In this document: piece after piece, positions 46,425 to 55,897 of the stretch | Position numbering within the stretch: the stretch's first letter is position 1 | Layout: every line of letters begins with the position of its first letter | From: Candidatus Bathyarchaeota archaeon | GTDB lineage: Archaea; Thermoproteota; Bathyarchaeia; Bathyarchaeales; Bathycorpusculaceae | Assembly: GCA_026014595.1 (NCBI GenBank) | Contig: JAOZHY010000048.1 | Coordinates: 124,001 to 188,000, forward strand | DNA: 64,000 bases | Reading direction: 5' to 3' | The notes under the pieces: generated by a model | Told to the model about the DNA's origin: nothing | The model's input: the letters and a program-made list of their open reading frames with translations, nothing else | The model's database searches: none | Made by a program: the position numbers and the translations under genes

Positions 46425-46454
46425 TATAATATGTCCACAAAGGGACATATTGTA
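46425..46454. promoter_or_regulatory. 12 bp stem hairpin/palindrome abutting start codon of 46454 gene
   Basis: TATAATATGTCC-acaaag-GGACATATTGTA (one G-T). Confidence 0.55.
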
Positions 46455-46765
46455 TGGGTGTACAACACAAATACACAAGGGTGAAAAACGTGCTAACCAT
46501 AATCCTTCCAACCATCTGGGCATCCTTCGCAGGCTACCTAATATGGTACGTAACATCAGCAAAACGCAACGTAGCCATAACCCTCGAAGATGCCAACACA
46601 CTATGGAAAATCCACAAAAACAGCTCCAACTGCACAGGCCGCCATTGGCAGCCCATTTCTCGCAGAGGCGGCAAAATTTTAGGTTTCCGATGTGAATGCG
46701 GCTATAAATACACGCAAAAAAGACCGCTAGTTTCCAGCATGCCTAAGCCCGTGAGCAGCCGATAA
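46454..46765 (+). CDS. Small TM protein with C-terminal CxC motif
   Basis: One to two TM helices followed by ...GFRCECGYKYTQKRP; isolated, preceded by TATA-like element. Confidence 0.5.
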   Translation: MGVQHKYTRVKNVLTIILPTIWASFAGYLIWYVTSAKRNVAITLEDANTLWKIHKNSSNCTGRHWQPISRRGGKILGFRCECGYKYTQKRPLVSSMPKPVSSR

Positions 46766-47245
46766 CGCACCTTTGTCTGTTTTTCCTGTAATCTTTTTTT
46801 CCTTTACCTTTTTTTCTGGTTCACCTAACTTGTCGCACGCAAGCTGGAATAACTTCCTGAAAAAGGCTTCATCCAACTGTTCGCCCATGTTCACGCCTGA
46901 ACACTCATCCGTGTAAGAAAACGTGTGTCGCCTGGCTTTGTTGGGCTTGAGTTCAAACGGGTAAAACCTGCAAACCAACGGTCTCAACGTGTAAATCGAG
47001 CAGCGGTTGTCCGCCAGAAAAACGCATTTTCCGTCTCTCGCAGTTTTTCTCATCTCAAAAGCGTAAGGAGACTTATCAGCGATTGCGACGGCGAACACTG
47101 AGACTGGCTGCTGTGTTGCTTTTGCAATTTTTTCCGCTTCTTCACGTAAGAGAAGAATGTGGCGGGTTTTTTCTGTCGTGTCGCCGCAGCATTTTGCACA
47201 TTTTATGCACTTGAAACGCAGCGCGTTTGGATAGTCAAAGTCCAT
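46727..47245 (-). CDS. YkgJ-family cysteine cluster (putative zinc/iron-chelating) protein
   Basis: FKCIKCAKCCGDT...CVFLADNRCSIYTLRPLVCRFYPFEL. Confidence 0.9.
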   Translation of the reverse strand: MDFDYPNALRFKCIKCAKCCGDTTEKTRHILLLREEAEKIAKATQQPVSVFAVAIADKSPYAFEMRKTARDGKCVFLADNRCSIYTLRPLVCRFYPFELKPNKARRHTFSYTDECSGVNMGEQLDEAFFRKLFQLACDKLGEPEKKVKEKKITGKTDKGALSAAHGLRHAGN

Positions 47246-47401
47246 TTCTTCAGGTTCCGCTGATTTGCTGTTGATGAACTGACGTAAAAGGCAACTAATA
47301 AGGGTTGGCAGTTACAACGTTTTTGGTATTGTTTCAATGTTCGGAATAACCCCTTATTAACTGCAAGCGGCTCTTTCGCTTGGAGAACGGAGCTGGCGAT
47401 T

Positions 47402-47503
47402 GTGAAATGCCCTGTTTGCAGCGGCAAATTAGACATAGACGTGAAACAGAAGGCTGCTGAGTGCCACACTTGCGGCTGGCATCGAAACATGGGCAAGAGT
47501 TAG
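47402..47503 (+). CDS. 33-aa zinc-ribbon microprotein
   Basis: (GTG)MKCPVCSGKLDIDVKQKAAECHTCGWHRNMGKS*, GGAG upstream. Confidence 0.5.
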   Translation: MKCPVCSGKLDIDVKQKAAECHTCGWHRNMGKS

Positions 47504-47506
47504 CTG

Positions 47507-47827
47507 TTATGCGTGTTGCTTGCTGTTTCGGTGTCCTTCACCGTACTGGTAAGGTCTGCTCAGATTCTTTTCCAGCTTCTTCCTGAACATGGCGTCCATG
47601 TTTATGCTGGGACACGCCAAGCGGCTTGCATCCAACACATAAAAAATGACATCTATGAGTTCTTCAGCTATTTTTTCTTCAGGTTCGCCTTTCTTCCATG
47701 CGTCGCTGGCTTCGCCGAGTTCGATGAACGCGAACAGAAGCTTCTTGGGTATGTCTTCAGGCTTGTTGTAGAAGCCTTTTTCCATGACTAGTTTCTCGAT
47801 TTCCTTCTTCATCTCTTCTAACTGCAT
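47507..47827 (-). CDS. MazG-like nucleotide pyrophosphohydrolase
   Basis: LLFAFIELGEASDAWKKGEPEEKIAEELIDVIFYVLDASRL. Confidence 0.85.
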   Translation of the reverse strand: MQLEEMKKEIEKLVMEKGFYNKPEDIPKKLLFAFIELGEASDAWKKGEPEEKIAEELIDVIFYVLDASRLACPSINMDAMFRKKLEKNLSRPYQYGEGHRNSKQHA

Positions 47828-47932
47828 CTTTTGGCGTTCTCCTGACGCTCACACAAGACTATAGCCCCCTCTTATATAGGTTCAACCTGAAAAAGCTGGT
47901 GCATATGTATGGCTTCTTCAGATTTTTTATAG

Positions 47933-47944
47933 GTCTATATAGAC
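47933..47944. promoter_or_regulatory. Palindrome GTCTATATAGAC in divergent intergenic region
   Basis: Perfect 12 bp palindrome between 47827(-) and 48003(+). Confidence 0.35.
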
Positions 47945-48002
47945 TATGCTGAATACGCCTTAAAGCAACTTTGTATCTATATAGGAGTGAAAGTACTGTG
48001 AG

Positions 48003-48185
48003 GTGAAAGAAATGCTATCGCGAGATTGCGATGGTTGCTCCCAACAGAAAGCCTGCAGCATACGCTTCAGCAAAGTCGGCAAGGGCGGCAAAGTCTACTG
48101 TCCAGACGGCACAGCTCATCTTGTAGACGAAGAAACGCAATGTTACATAGGACTTTACGAGCAGGTTATACAAGCACTTAACTAA
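48003..48185 (+). CDS. Small cysteine-rich protein
   Basis: MLSRDCDGCSQQKACSIRFSKVGKGGKVYCPDGTAHLVDEETQCYIGLYEQVIQALN. Confidence 0.55.
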   Translation: MKEMLSRDCDGCSQQKACSIRFSKVGKGGKVYCPDGTAHLVDEETQCYIGLYEQVIQALN

Positions 48186-48248
48186 TTTTTTCTAATTTGC
48201 TTGATTTAGAATTACTTTTTGTGTTCTGCACTTGTCAAGCGGGCATCG

Positions 48249-48704
48249 TCAAGGTCGTTTAGAGAACTGTTTTATTTCGTCAAGCGAAAGAATAGTTACG
48301 TTGTTTTGCTTCAAGGTGGCTTCAGCCTTGTCGAGGTCGTTGACCCTCATAACCAAAGCAAATTTGCCGTTCATGTGCACAGCAGAGGAATAGGCGTATT
48401 CGATGTTTAATCCGCTGTCTCCCAGAATCTTTGTTATTCTGGACATTCCGCCTGAAGGAAGAATTACTGTCACTTCGATGTTCTTCTTTGACTTGGCAAG
48501 GTTGAAATCAGCATCCTCCAAAACCCGTGTAGCCTTCTCAGGGTCTTCCGTTATCATCCGAACCAAACCAAACTCGCCAGCGTCTGCTATTGACAAAGCA
48601 AGGATTTGGATTTGGTGCTTGTCAAGATGCGACATGACTTCAGACAACGAGCCTGGATGGTTGTCAAGAAACACGCTTACCTGCTGGATTGGCACAATAT
48701 TCAC
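48249..48704 (-). CDS. Tandem ACT-domain protein
   Basis: QVSVFLDNHPGSLSEVMSHLDKHQIQILALSIAD and second ACT repeat. Confidence 0.88.
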   Translation of the reverse strand: MNIVPIQQVSVFLDNHPGSLSEVMSHLDKHQIQILALSIADAGEFGLVRMITEDPEKATRVLEDADFNLAKSKKNIEVTVILPSGGMSRITKILGDSGLNIEYAYSSAVHMNGKFALVMRVNDLDKAEATLKQNNVTILSLDEIKQFSKRP

Positions 48705-48751
48705 CAGACTAAAGTAGATTCAAACAATATTTATATTTTCACATACCTACC

Positions 48752-49519
48752 ATGTTAATCCATCCTCGGAGACAGCTGGAATTGCTCAAGTGCGTGGGAG
48801 TCTCGAAAGAGTTTGGAGGTCTTCAAGCCTTAAAAAACGTAGACTTAACCGTCGAAAAAGGCGAAATTGCCGGGCTTGTTGGACCTAATGGCTCTGGAAA
48901 ATCAACACTGCTGAACCTCATCAGTGGAGTTTACAAGCCTGACCAAGGCAAAGTCCTGTTTATGGGCGAGGACATTTCAAAACTTCCTCCACACGCCATC
49001 TGCGCGAGGGGGATAACGAAAACAGCTCAGAACGTACAGTCGTTTCCAGATATGACTGCGATGGAAAACGTTTTGACAAGTGTGCTTTTCGCCAGAAAAA
49101 TGGACAGAGACGGACAAGACCCACTTGACAGAACGAAGCAGCTTCTGGAATTCGTCGGCTTAAAAACAGAAAAATTCAACCTTCCAACCAGAAACTTGAA
49201 CGTGGTAGAACTGAGACGCGTTCAATTCGCCAGAGCTCTAGCCACGAAGCCTAAACTGCTGCTTCTGGATGAACTGCTTACAGGCTTGACACCTAAGGAA
49301 AGCGACGAAGCCATCGCTCTGGTGAAGCAGGTGAACCAGCAAGGCATAACTGTTCTCATGGTTGAGCACGTTATGAAAGTCATCATGGGCTTGTGCAGCC
49401 GCGTCGTCGTCCTTCACCACGGCGAGAAAATCTGTGAAGGAACCCCAGAAAAAGTTTGCAGCGACAAGAATGTCATAAACGTGTATTTGGGCAAGAGGTT
49501 TACGTTTGGTGAGGATTAA
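48752..49519 (+). CDS. livG: Branched-chain/aromatic amino acid ABC transporter ATP-binding protein
   Basis: GPNGSGKSTLLNLISGVYKPDQG; LivG-type. Confidence 0.9.
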   Translation: MLIHPRRQLELLKCVGVSKEFGGLQALKNVDLTVEKGEIAGLVGPNGSGKSTLLNLISGVYKPDQGKVLFMGEDISKLPPHAICARGITKTAQNVQSFPDMTAMENVLTSVLFARKMDRDGQDPLDRTKQLLEFVGLKTEKFNLPTRNLNVVELRRVQFARALATKPKLLLLDELLTGLTPKESDEAIALVKQVNQQGITVLMVEHVMKVIMGLCSRVVVLHHGEKICEGTPEKVCSDKNVINVYLGKRFTFGED

Positions 49520-49521
49520 GA

Positions 49522-50226
49522 ATGCTGGAAGTTGAAAAAGTCTCTGCGGGCTACGGCATGGTTCAAGTGCTCTGGGACGTGTCCTTCAGAATAGATGAAA
49601 AAGAGATAGTCAGTATTATCGGACCTAACGGCGCAGGCAAAACAACGCTCGTGAAAACCATTGCTGGACTGATTCAAGCCAGAAACGGCGCCATCCGTTT
49701 CAGGGGAGAAAACATTGAGAAGCTCCCTCCATATGAGATAGTTAAGAAGGGAATCACGCTTATACCTGAAGGTAGAGAAATTTTTCCAAGACTGACCGTG
49801 GAAGAGAACCTGCTGCTAGGCGCTTACACGATAAACGACAAGAACGCCGTGAAGGAAAACAAAGAAAAAGTTTACCAGATATTCCCAGTGCTAAAGAAGA
49901 AGGAAAAAGCGCTCGCCCAAACCCTGAGCGGAGGAGAACAGCAGATGCTCGTGATATGCAGAAGTCTCATGTCAAACCCTGACCTCCTGATATTGGATGA
50001 GCCTTCGCTTGGGTTAGCGCCTATCATCGTGGAGAAAGTGTTGGATACGCTGGAGATGATAAACGAGGACGGCGTAACCATTCTTCTGGTTGAACAGAAC
50101 ATCCGCGATTCGTTAAACATCGCCCACAGAGCCTACGTTCTGGAAGAAGGCACGATTATTATAGAGGGCAAAGGCAGAGAACTGCTATCAAATGACCATA
50201 TAAAGGAAGTTTACTTAGGCATATAA
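49522..50226 (+). CDS. livF: Branched-chain/aromatic amino acid ABC transporter ATP-binding protein
   Basis: GPNGAGKTTLVKTIAGL, ITLIPEGREIFPRLTVEENLLLGAY. Confidence 0.92.
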   Translation: MLEVEKVSAGYGMVQVLWDVSFRIDEKEIVSIIGPNGAGKTTLVKTIAGLIQARNGAIRFRGENIEKLPPYEIVKKGITLIPEGREIFPRLTVEENLLLGAYTINDKNAVKENKEKVYQIFPVLKKKEKALAQTLSGGEQQMLVICRSLMSNPDLLILDEPSLGLAPIIVEKVLDTLEMINEDGVTILLVEQNIRDSLNIAHRAYVLEEGTIIIEGKGRELLSNDHIKEVYLGI

Positions 50227-50238
50227 AAGAAGGACTGT

Positions 50239-51561
50239 TTGATGGAAAAAGGGAAATGGAACGAAAAAATTGAAACCATGACAAGAGATGAGCTGAGAAA
50301 ACATCAGCTTCGTCTGCTGAGGGAACGAGTGAAATATTGCTATGAAAACTCAAGTTTCTACCACAAAAAACTCAAAACTGCAGGGATAACGCCTGAAGAC
50401 ATAAAAACACTTGAGGACATCCAAAAAATTCCCTTCACCGTAAAAACCGATTTGAGAGACAATTACCCCCTCGGAATGTTGGCAGTTAAGCCTGACGAAA
50501 TTGTGGAAGTGCATGCGTCAAGCGGGACCACGGGAAACCCTATTGTAGGCGCTTACACGGCAAACGACATGGATGTCTGGCAAGAATTGATGGCGAGGTC
50601 GCTGTATACCACGGGCGTCAGGCGAGGAGACGTAGTCCACATCGCTTACGGTTACGGCTTGTTCACGGGAGGCTTAGGCTTTCACTATGGCGCCCAAAAG
50701 ATCGGCGCCACAATAATTCCAGTGAGCAGCGGCATGACTCAGAGACAAATAAAGCTCATGAAGGACTTAGGCGCAACCGTGTTGTGCTGCACTCCCAGCT
50801 TCGCGGTTTACATCGCTGAAACCATGGCAAAGCTCGGCGAAGACCCCAAGAAAAACTTCAAACTCAAGTCAGGTCTCTTCGGTGCAGAACCGTGGTCTGA
50901 AAAAATCAGGGAACGAATCGAGAAGGAGCTTGGCATCGAAGCCTTCGACGTGTACGGCTTAACCGAACTGTGCGGTCCAGGTGTTTCAATAGAGTGCCAT
51001 GAACACGACGGCTTGCACATCTGGGAAGACCACTTTCTCGTTGAGACTATCGACCCCGAAACAGGTGAGACATTGTCCGCTGGAGAGGAAGGTGAACTCG
51101 TTTTCACACCGCTGACCAAAACAGGTTTGCCCATTCTGAGATACAGGTCACGCGACATTTCAATCATAGAGACCGACAAGTGCGCTTGCGGGCGGACACA
51201 CGCCAGAATGATGCGCGTAACAGGCAGGTCCGATGACATGTTAATCATAAGAGGCGTCAACGTGTTCCCCTCACAAATAGAATATGCCATAATGGGCTTC
51301 CCCGAACTCGCCGCACAATACGAGATTATCCTTGATAGACCCGAAGCATTGGACGTTTTCAGTGTAAGAGTAGAATTGGCTGAACCCGCTGCACAGAAAT
51401 CACAAGCAGACCTTGACGCGTTAAGATGCAGAATAATCGAGCAAATCCACAACGTCACCGGACTTTCACCAAACGCTGTAGAACTCGTGAAGCCCGGTGA
51501 ACTCCCCCGCAGCGAAGGAAAAGCAAAAAGAGTCATAGACCTTCGCTCGGGCAAAACCTGA
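50239..51561 (+). CDS. paaK: Phenylacetate-CoA ligase family
   Basis: VHASSGTTGNPIVGAYT, DVYGLTELCGPGVSIEC. Confidence 0.93.
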   Translation: MMEKGKWNEKIETMTRDELRKHQLRLLRERVKYCYENSSFYHKKLKTAGITPEDIKTLEDIQKIPFTVKTDLRDNYPLGMLAVKPDEIVEVHASSGTTGNPIVGAYTANDMDVWQELMARSLYTTGVRRGDVVHIAYGYGLFTGGLGFHYGAQKIGATIIPVSSGMTQRQIKLMKDLGATVLCCTPSFAVYIAETMAKLGEDPKKNFKLKSGLFGAEPWSEKIRERIEKELGIEAFDVYGLTELCGPGVSIECHEHDGLHIWEDHFLVETIDPETGETLSAGEEGELVFTPLTKTGLPILRYRSRDISIIETDKCACGRTHARMMRVTGRSDDMLIIRGVNVFPSQIEYAIMGFPELAAQYEIILDRPEALDVFSVRVELAEPAAQKSQADLDALRCRIIEQIHNVTGLSPNAVELVKPGELPRSEGKAKRVIDLRSGKT

Positions 51562-51574
51562 AGGCAATACAGGC

Positions 51575-53764
51575 ATGCGCTCAAAAATCGCAACTGACAA
51601 CCCGAACAGTTATCTGCTGCTTAACGGAGATGAAGCAGCTGCGAGGGGCGCCGTAGAAGCAGGTGTCAAGGTAGCTGCGTCTTATCCAGGGACGCCGGCA
51701 ACCGAGATTCTGGAAGCCCTTGCCGAAGCTTCAAAGACTTTCGGGATTCACGTTGAGTGGAGCATAAACGAAATCGTAGCCATGGAAGTAGCTGCAGGCG
51801 CTTCAATGGCAGGCGTAAGATCCATCGTTTCCATGAAGCATGTAGGTTTGAATGTGGCGGCTGACGCTGCCATGACGTTGGCTTACACAGGCGTCGCAGG
51901 CGGAATGGTTATCGCTGTCTGCGACGACCCCGCTTTACACAGTAGCCAGAACGAGCAGGACACGCGGTATTTCGCTTTGCACTCGAACCTGCCTCTGCTG
52001 GACGCAGCTAATCCGCAGGAGGCACTCGATATGACACGAGAAGCCTTCAAAATAAGCGAAACGCTACAGCTGCCAGTCATTGTCCGCTTAACCACCCGCG
52101 TAGCGCACAGCAAAGCAAGAGTCAAAATCAGCAGCATCAACCAAAACCTGCGAAAAGCTGAATTCGACAAAGACGCAGCACGATGGGTCATGGTGCCATC
52201 CAACGCCATAAAACGCCACCGCGTCCTGAAAAGCAAGCTGCAAGAAGCCGCGAAAATCGCCAATACCTCTAAGTTTAACGTGGTTGAGGACAACGGAAAA
52301 CAAATCGGAATCATAGGCAGCGGCGTCGGCTACTACTACGCAAGGTCGATACTAGACACCAAAAAGTTTTCATGGCTTAAACTAGGTTTCGTGCACCCCT
52401 TCCCAACCGAACTCGTCAGGCAGTTCGCGTCCAAAGTAAAGGAAATAATCATATTGGAAGAACTGCGACCTTTCATCGAGAGCAACATCCAATTTCTGCA
52501 CAGGCCATTCTTAGGGAAAGACCTGTTGGGGCTGGATGAAGTCGGCGAATTCAATCCCGATGTAGTGAGGGAAGCGTTCGCCAAACTGGGCTTGTGCGAG
52601 AAAGCGGAAAAACTAGAGGCGCTGGCGTTGCCGCCTCGTCCTCCAGTGCTTTGCCCAGGCTGCCCACACAGAGCCTTCTACTACGCTTTGAACACGGTTC
52701 GGCAGTTCGTTAACTGTGACCCCGAGAAGTGCAGCGGCTGCGACATCTGCGAGTACATCTGCTCCTTCGAGAAGGAAAAAACCTTCAACCCCATCAAGTC
52801 CCGAATCAGAGCGGTGAGGCTAGATCCACTGTCCAACATGGCTGTGACTTGCAGAACATGCAAAGACGCGCCCTGTGTGGCGGCCTGCCCCGAAGACGCT
52901 TTGGAACAGTCGGTTGAGAACGGAACAATAACGGTTGACGAAGACAAATGCAACGGGTGCGGCTGGTGCATCACTGCTTGCCAATACGGCGCGTTAACAA
53001 TTCACCCTGAAACGAAAAAAGCCATGGTGTGCGACACGTGCGAGGGCGACCCCAAATGCGTGCAGTGGTGCCCAGAACGCGCCTTAAGTTTCGGCGGAGA
53101 GACAGAGGACAAAATCGTCACGGGCGACATAGGCTGCTACACTCTTGGGTTCATGCCGCCAGTGAACACGCTTCAAACCTGCCTGTGCATGGGCGCAGGA
53201 ATCAGCCAAGCAGCGGGCATGTTTCACGCCGGAGTCAAAGACAAAATATTCGCCGTCATAGGCGACTCCACGTTCTTCCACGCGGGAATGCCTGGCTTAC
53301 TTAACATCGCGTATAACAAGGCAAACGTCTGCGTCATAATCTTGGACAACCATGTGGTGGCGATGACTGGGCACCAGCCGACGCCCGGCTCTGGAAGAAA
53401 CCTCTTAGGAGAGCAAACCAAGGAGATCAGGCTTGAGGACATAGCCAAGAGCCTCGGCATCGAGAAAGTGGAAGTCGTTGACCCTTACGACGTGAAGGCA
53501 ACCACGAAGATCCTCAGAGAAATCCTCGATTACCCTGGTCCATCAGTCATAATCGCAAGGAGACCCTGCCCCCTTTCAATTGAGAAGGGACCGGCAAGGG
53601 AGGTTCTGGAGGAATGCGACGCCTGCGGCTTATGCGTGGAAGCTTTCGGCTGCCCAGCCATCTCCATCCCATCCAAACGCGCCGAGATAGACCCGACACT
53701 TTGCTATGGCTGCGGCGTCTGCGAAACAATTTGCCCCGCTAAAGCGATAAGGAGCACTGGATAA
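51575..53764 (+). CDS. iorA: Indolepyruvate:ferredoxin oxidoreductase alpha subunit with inserted polyferredoxin module
   Basis: ASYPGTPATEILEALAEA, CPGCPHRAFYYAL, VTGDIGCYTLG; four Cys motifs between about 52715 and 53085 plus C-terminal 2[4Fe-4S]. Confidence 0.92.
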   Translation: MRSKIATDNPNSYLLLNGDEAAARGAVEAGVKVAASYPGTPATEILEALAEASKTFGIHVEWSINEIVAMEVAAGASMAGVRSIVSMKHVGLNVAADAAMTLAYTGVAGGMVIAVCDDPALHSSQNEQDTRYFALHSNLPLLDAANPQEALDMTREAFKISETLQLPVIVRLTTRVAHSKARVKISSINQNLRKAEFDKDAARWVMVPSNAIKRHRVLKSKLQEAAKIANTSKFNVVEDNGKQIGIIGSGVGYYYARSILDTKKFSWLKLGFVHPFPTELVRQFASKVKEIIILEELRPFIESNIQFLHRPFLGKDLLGLDEVGEFNPDVVREAFAKLGLCEKAEKLEALALPPRPPVLCPGCPHRAFYYALNTVRQFVNCDPEKCSGCDICEYICSFEKEKTFNPIKSRIRAVRLDPLSNMAVTCRTCKDAPCVAACPEDALEQSVENGTITVDEDKCNGCGWCITACQYGALTIHPETKKAMVCDTCEGDPKCVQWCPERALSFGGETEDKIVTGDIGCYTLGFMPPVNTLQTCLCMGAGISQAAGMFHAGVKDKIFAVIGDSTFFHAGMPGLLNIAYNKANVCVIILDNHVVAMTGHQPTPGSGRNLLGEQTKEIRLEDIAKSLGIEKVEVVDPYDVKATTKILREILDYPGPSVIIARRPCPLSIEKGPAREVLEECDACGLCVEAFGCPAISIPSKRAEIDPTLCYGCGVCETICPAKAIRSTG

Positions 53765-53766
53765 AG

Positions 53767-54354
53767 ATGGAACTGGCGGTAGTGTTCTCGGGCGTAGGCG
53801 GACAAGGCGTTGTCGTGTTAAGCGACATCTTCTGCGAAGCAGCGCTGCTTGACGGGTTCGACGTTGCCAAGGCTGAGATCCACGGGATGGCTCAGCGAGG
53901 CGCTTCAATCGTGGCGCACGCACGAATCGGAGAAAAAATAGAGTCACCGCTAATTGAGAGAGGCAAAGCGGACATCGTGTTGGGGTTTGAGGTGCTCGAA
54001 ACCGCAAGAGCCCTGCCCATGCTGAAGAAAGACGGCGCCGTGGTCGTGAACACGAAGTACATACCGCCCAACATCACGCTTAATGCCCAACCGCTGACTC
54101 AAGAGCAACTTCTGAACATGATAAAAACAAAGGCAGGAGCTGTCCACGAAGTTGACGGATTCGGCATCGCCACCAAACTTGGCAACGTACTGGTTGTAAA
54201 CACCGTCCTCCTCGGAGCTTTGTCGGCTCTTCCGGAAAACCCTGTGAAGCCCGAGTCTTACAAGCAGGCTATAGCCGCGCGGCTTAAAGAAAAGTACATC
54301 GACTTGAACCTGAAGGCGTTCCAACTGGGGCAGGAAAGCGTGACGTTAGGATAA
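53767..54354 (+). CDS. iorB: Indolepyruvate:ferredoxin oxidoreductase beta subunit
   Basis: FSGVGGQGVVVLSDIFCEAALLDGFDVAKAEIHGMAQRGASIVAHARIG. Confidence 0.92.
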   Translation: MELAVVFSGVGGQGVVVLSDIFCEAALLDGFDVAKAEIHGMAQRGASIVAHARIGEKIESPLIERGKADIVLGFEVLETARALPMLKKDGAVVVNTKYIPPNITLNAQPLTQEQLLNMIKTKAGAVHEVDGFGIATKLGNVLVVNTVLLGALSALPENPVKPESYKQAIAARLKEKYIDLNLKAFQLGQESVTLG

Positions 54355-54416
54355 TCTTATAAACAATTTCTAGACAACAGTAGAAACTACAAATTGAAAA
54401 ATAGAGGAGAATATAA

Positions 54417-55808
54417 ATGAATAAAAGAATACTCGCCGCAGTTGCAATTGTAATAATAATCGCAGCAGTATTTGTCGCAATGTGGCAACTAAACGTGTTT
54501 TCACCAGCACCTTCCGCTGAAGCACGAAACATCAAGATAGGAATCGTTGCAGGCATGCAGACCGTAGAAGGTCAAGACATTTGGCGGGCGGCTCAACTTG
54601 CGATTGACGAAATCAACGCAGCCGGAGGCGTACGAGTTGACGAATGGCACACAAACGTAAACTTTGAGTTGGTGCTGGTCGACACTGTGGATGACGCCGC
54701 TGGAAGCACCGCTAGTCCAGTTACTCGCGCAATTACGGAACAAGGAGTGGACATTCTCATCGGTGGAGCTACGACTGGAGGCACTCTTAACGGTCAAATT
54801 CCAGCAATTAACAATCGTGTTCCGTTCATAATAACGGGCGCATCGTTGAACCTTGTAACAAGAAGAGGCAGTCTCCCCTCAGATAATCCGTTGTACATCG
54901 GTGATGCTGAAGGAATGAGTTACATGTTCCACTATTGCACAACAATATCCGATTACAGCACGACAGTTGCCCACTTCTTAGCAGACAGCGTAAAGCCGAC
55001 ACTTGACTCAACCTACAGTTTTGATTCCGCCAGAAAACTCAGGCTTGCAATTCTTTACCGTGACGACGGCTACGGAAGAGGCGTTAGGGACGTGACCTCA
55101 AGCATAATAGCGAGTGACAGTTTGCCAATAGAAGTCGTTGCAAACGTCTCGTATGGAACCACCGCCACAACTTACCAGTCGCAACTCATCTCAGTCAAAG
55201 AGAGCAAACCCGACGCAGTCTACGTTGCAGGATTCACCGCAGACACCGCCGAGATTATCAGGGAAGGAATAAACGACGTTGGACTAAAATCTCTGTACAT
55301 CGCGGTTGAAATATGCGAAGACCCACAATTCTATTCGCTTCTGAGAGAAACTGGTTCTTTCCAAATCTTAGAATCAAAAATTGCCACACAATGGCAAGGA
55401 GACACATGGTATCTGGAGAAAGTCGGGAAGTACGTTGAGAACTACAAGGCGAAGTTTGACGGCAAGATTCCTGGAATGCTAGGCGCAGACACATACGACG
55501 CGATTTACATCGCCAAAAACGCTATCGAGCGGGCAGGAACCGTGAACAAAGAGGCTGTTAAAAACGCATTGGAAACAACAGACATGCCCCAGAGTTTGCT
55601 GATAATGGAAAACGAAAGAATAACCTTCAGCACCGGCACCAACTATCATGAGATTTCGCCGAAGACGTTCATTGAACAACTAATTTGGATCCCGGATGCT
55701 GGAGCGCTGAAGCCTTACGTTGTTTATCCTGATTCAATGCCTGGCATAAGCTCGTTCAAACAATTTGACTTCGCTTTACCTACAGACTATCAGCCTGGAA
55801 GCCCATAA
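54417..55808 (+). CDS. livK: ABC transporter substrate-binding protein (LivK-type)
   Basis: Signal anchor, NIKIGIVAGMQTVEGQDIWRAAQLAIDEINAAGGV, periplasmic-binding fold type I. Confidence 0.88.
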   Translation: MNKRILAAVAIVIIIAAVFVAMWQLNVFSPAPSAEARNIKIGIVAGMQTVEGQDIWRAAQLAIDEINAAGGVRVDEWHTNVNFELVLVDTVDDAAGSTASPVTRAITEQGVDILIGGATTGGTLNGQIPAINNRVPFIITGASLNLVTRRGSLPSDNPLYIGDAEGMSYMFHYCTTISDYSTTVAHFLADSVKPTLDSTYSFDSARKLRLAILYRDDGYGRGVRDVTSSIIASDSLPIEVVANVSYGTTATTYQSQLISVKESKPDAVYVAGFTADTAEIIREGINDVGLKSLYIAVEICEDPQFYSLLRETGSFQILESKIATQWQGDTWYLEKVGKYVENYKAKFDGKIPGMLGADTYDAIYIAKNAIERAGTVNKEAVKNALETTDMPQSLLIMENERITFSTGTNYHEISPKTFIEQLIWIPDAGALKPYVVYPDSMPGISSFKQFDFALPTDYQPGSP

Positions 55809-55897
55809 GCTTCTCAGCTCACCCTTTCTTTCCTTTTTCGATTTATCGCGTACATTTTAAATAGTCAACTTGAGAAAATACGTGAAGCTGACACAGC

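Noticed and set aside
50808-51593. 261-aa minus ORF over paaK
   Set aside because: Antisense to PaaK; Ser/Leu-rich shadow translation.
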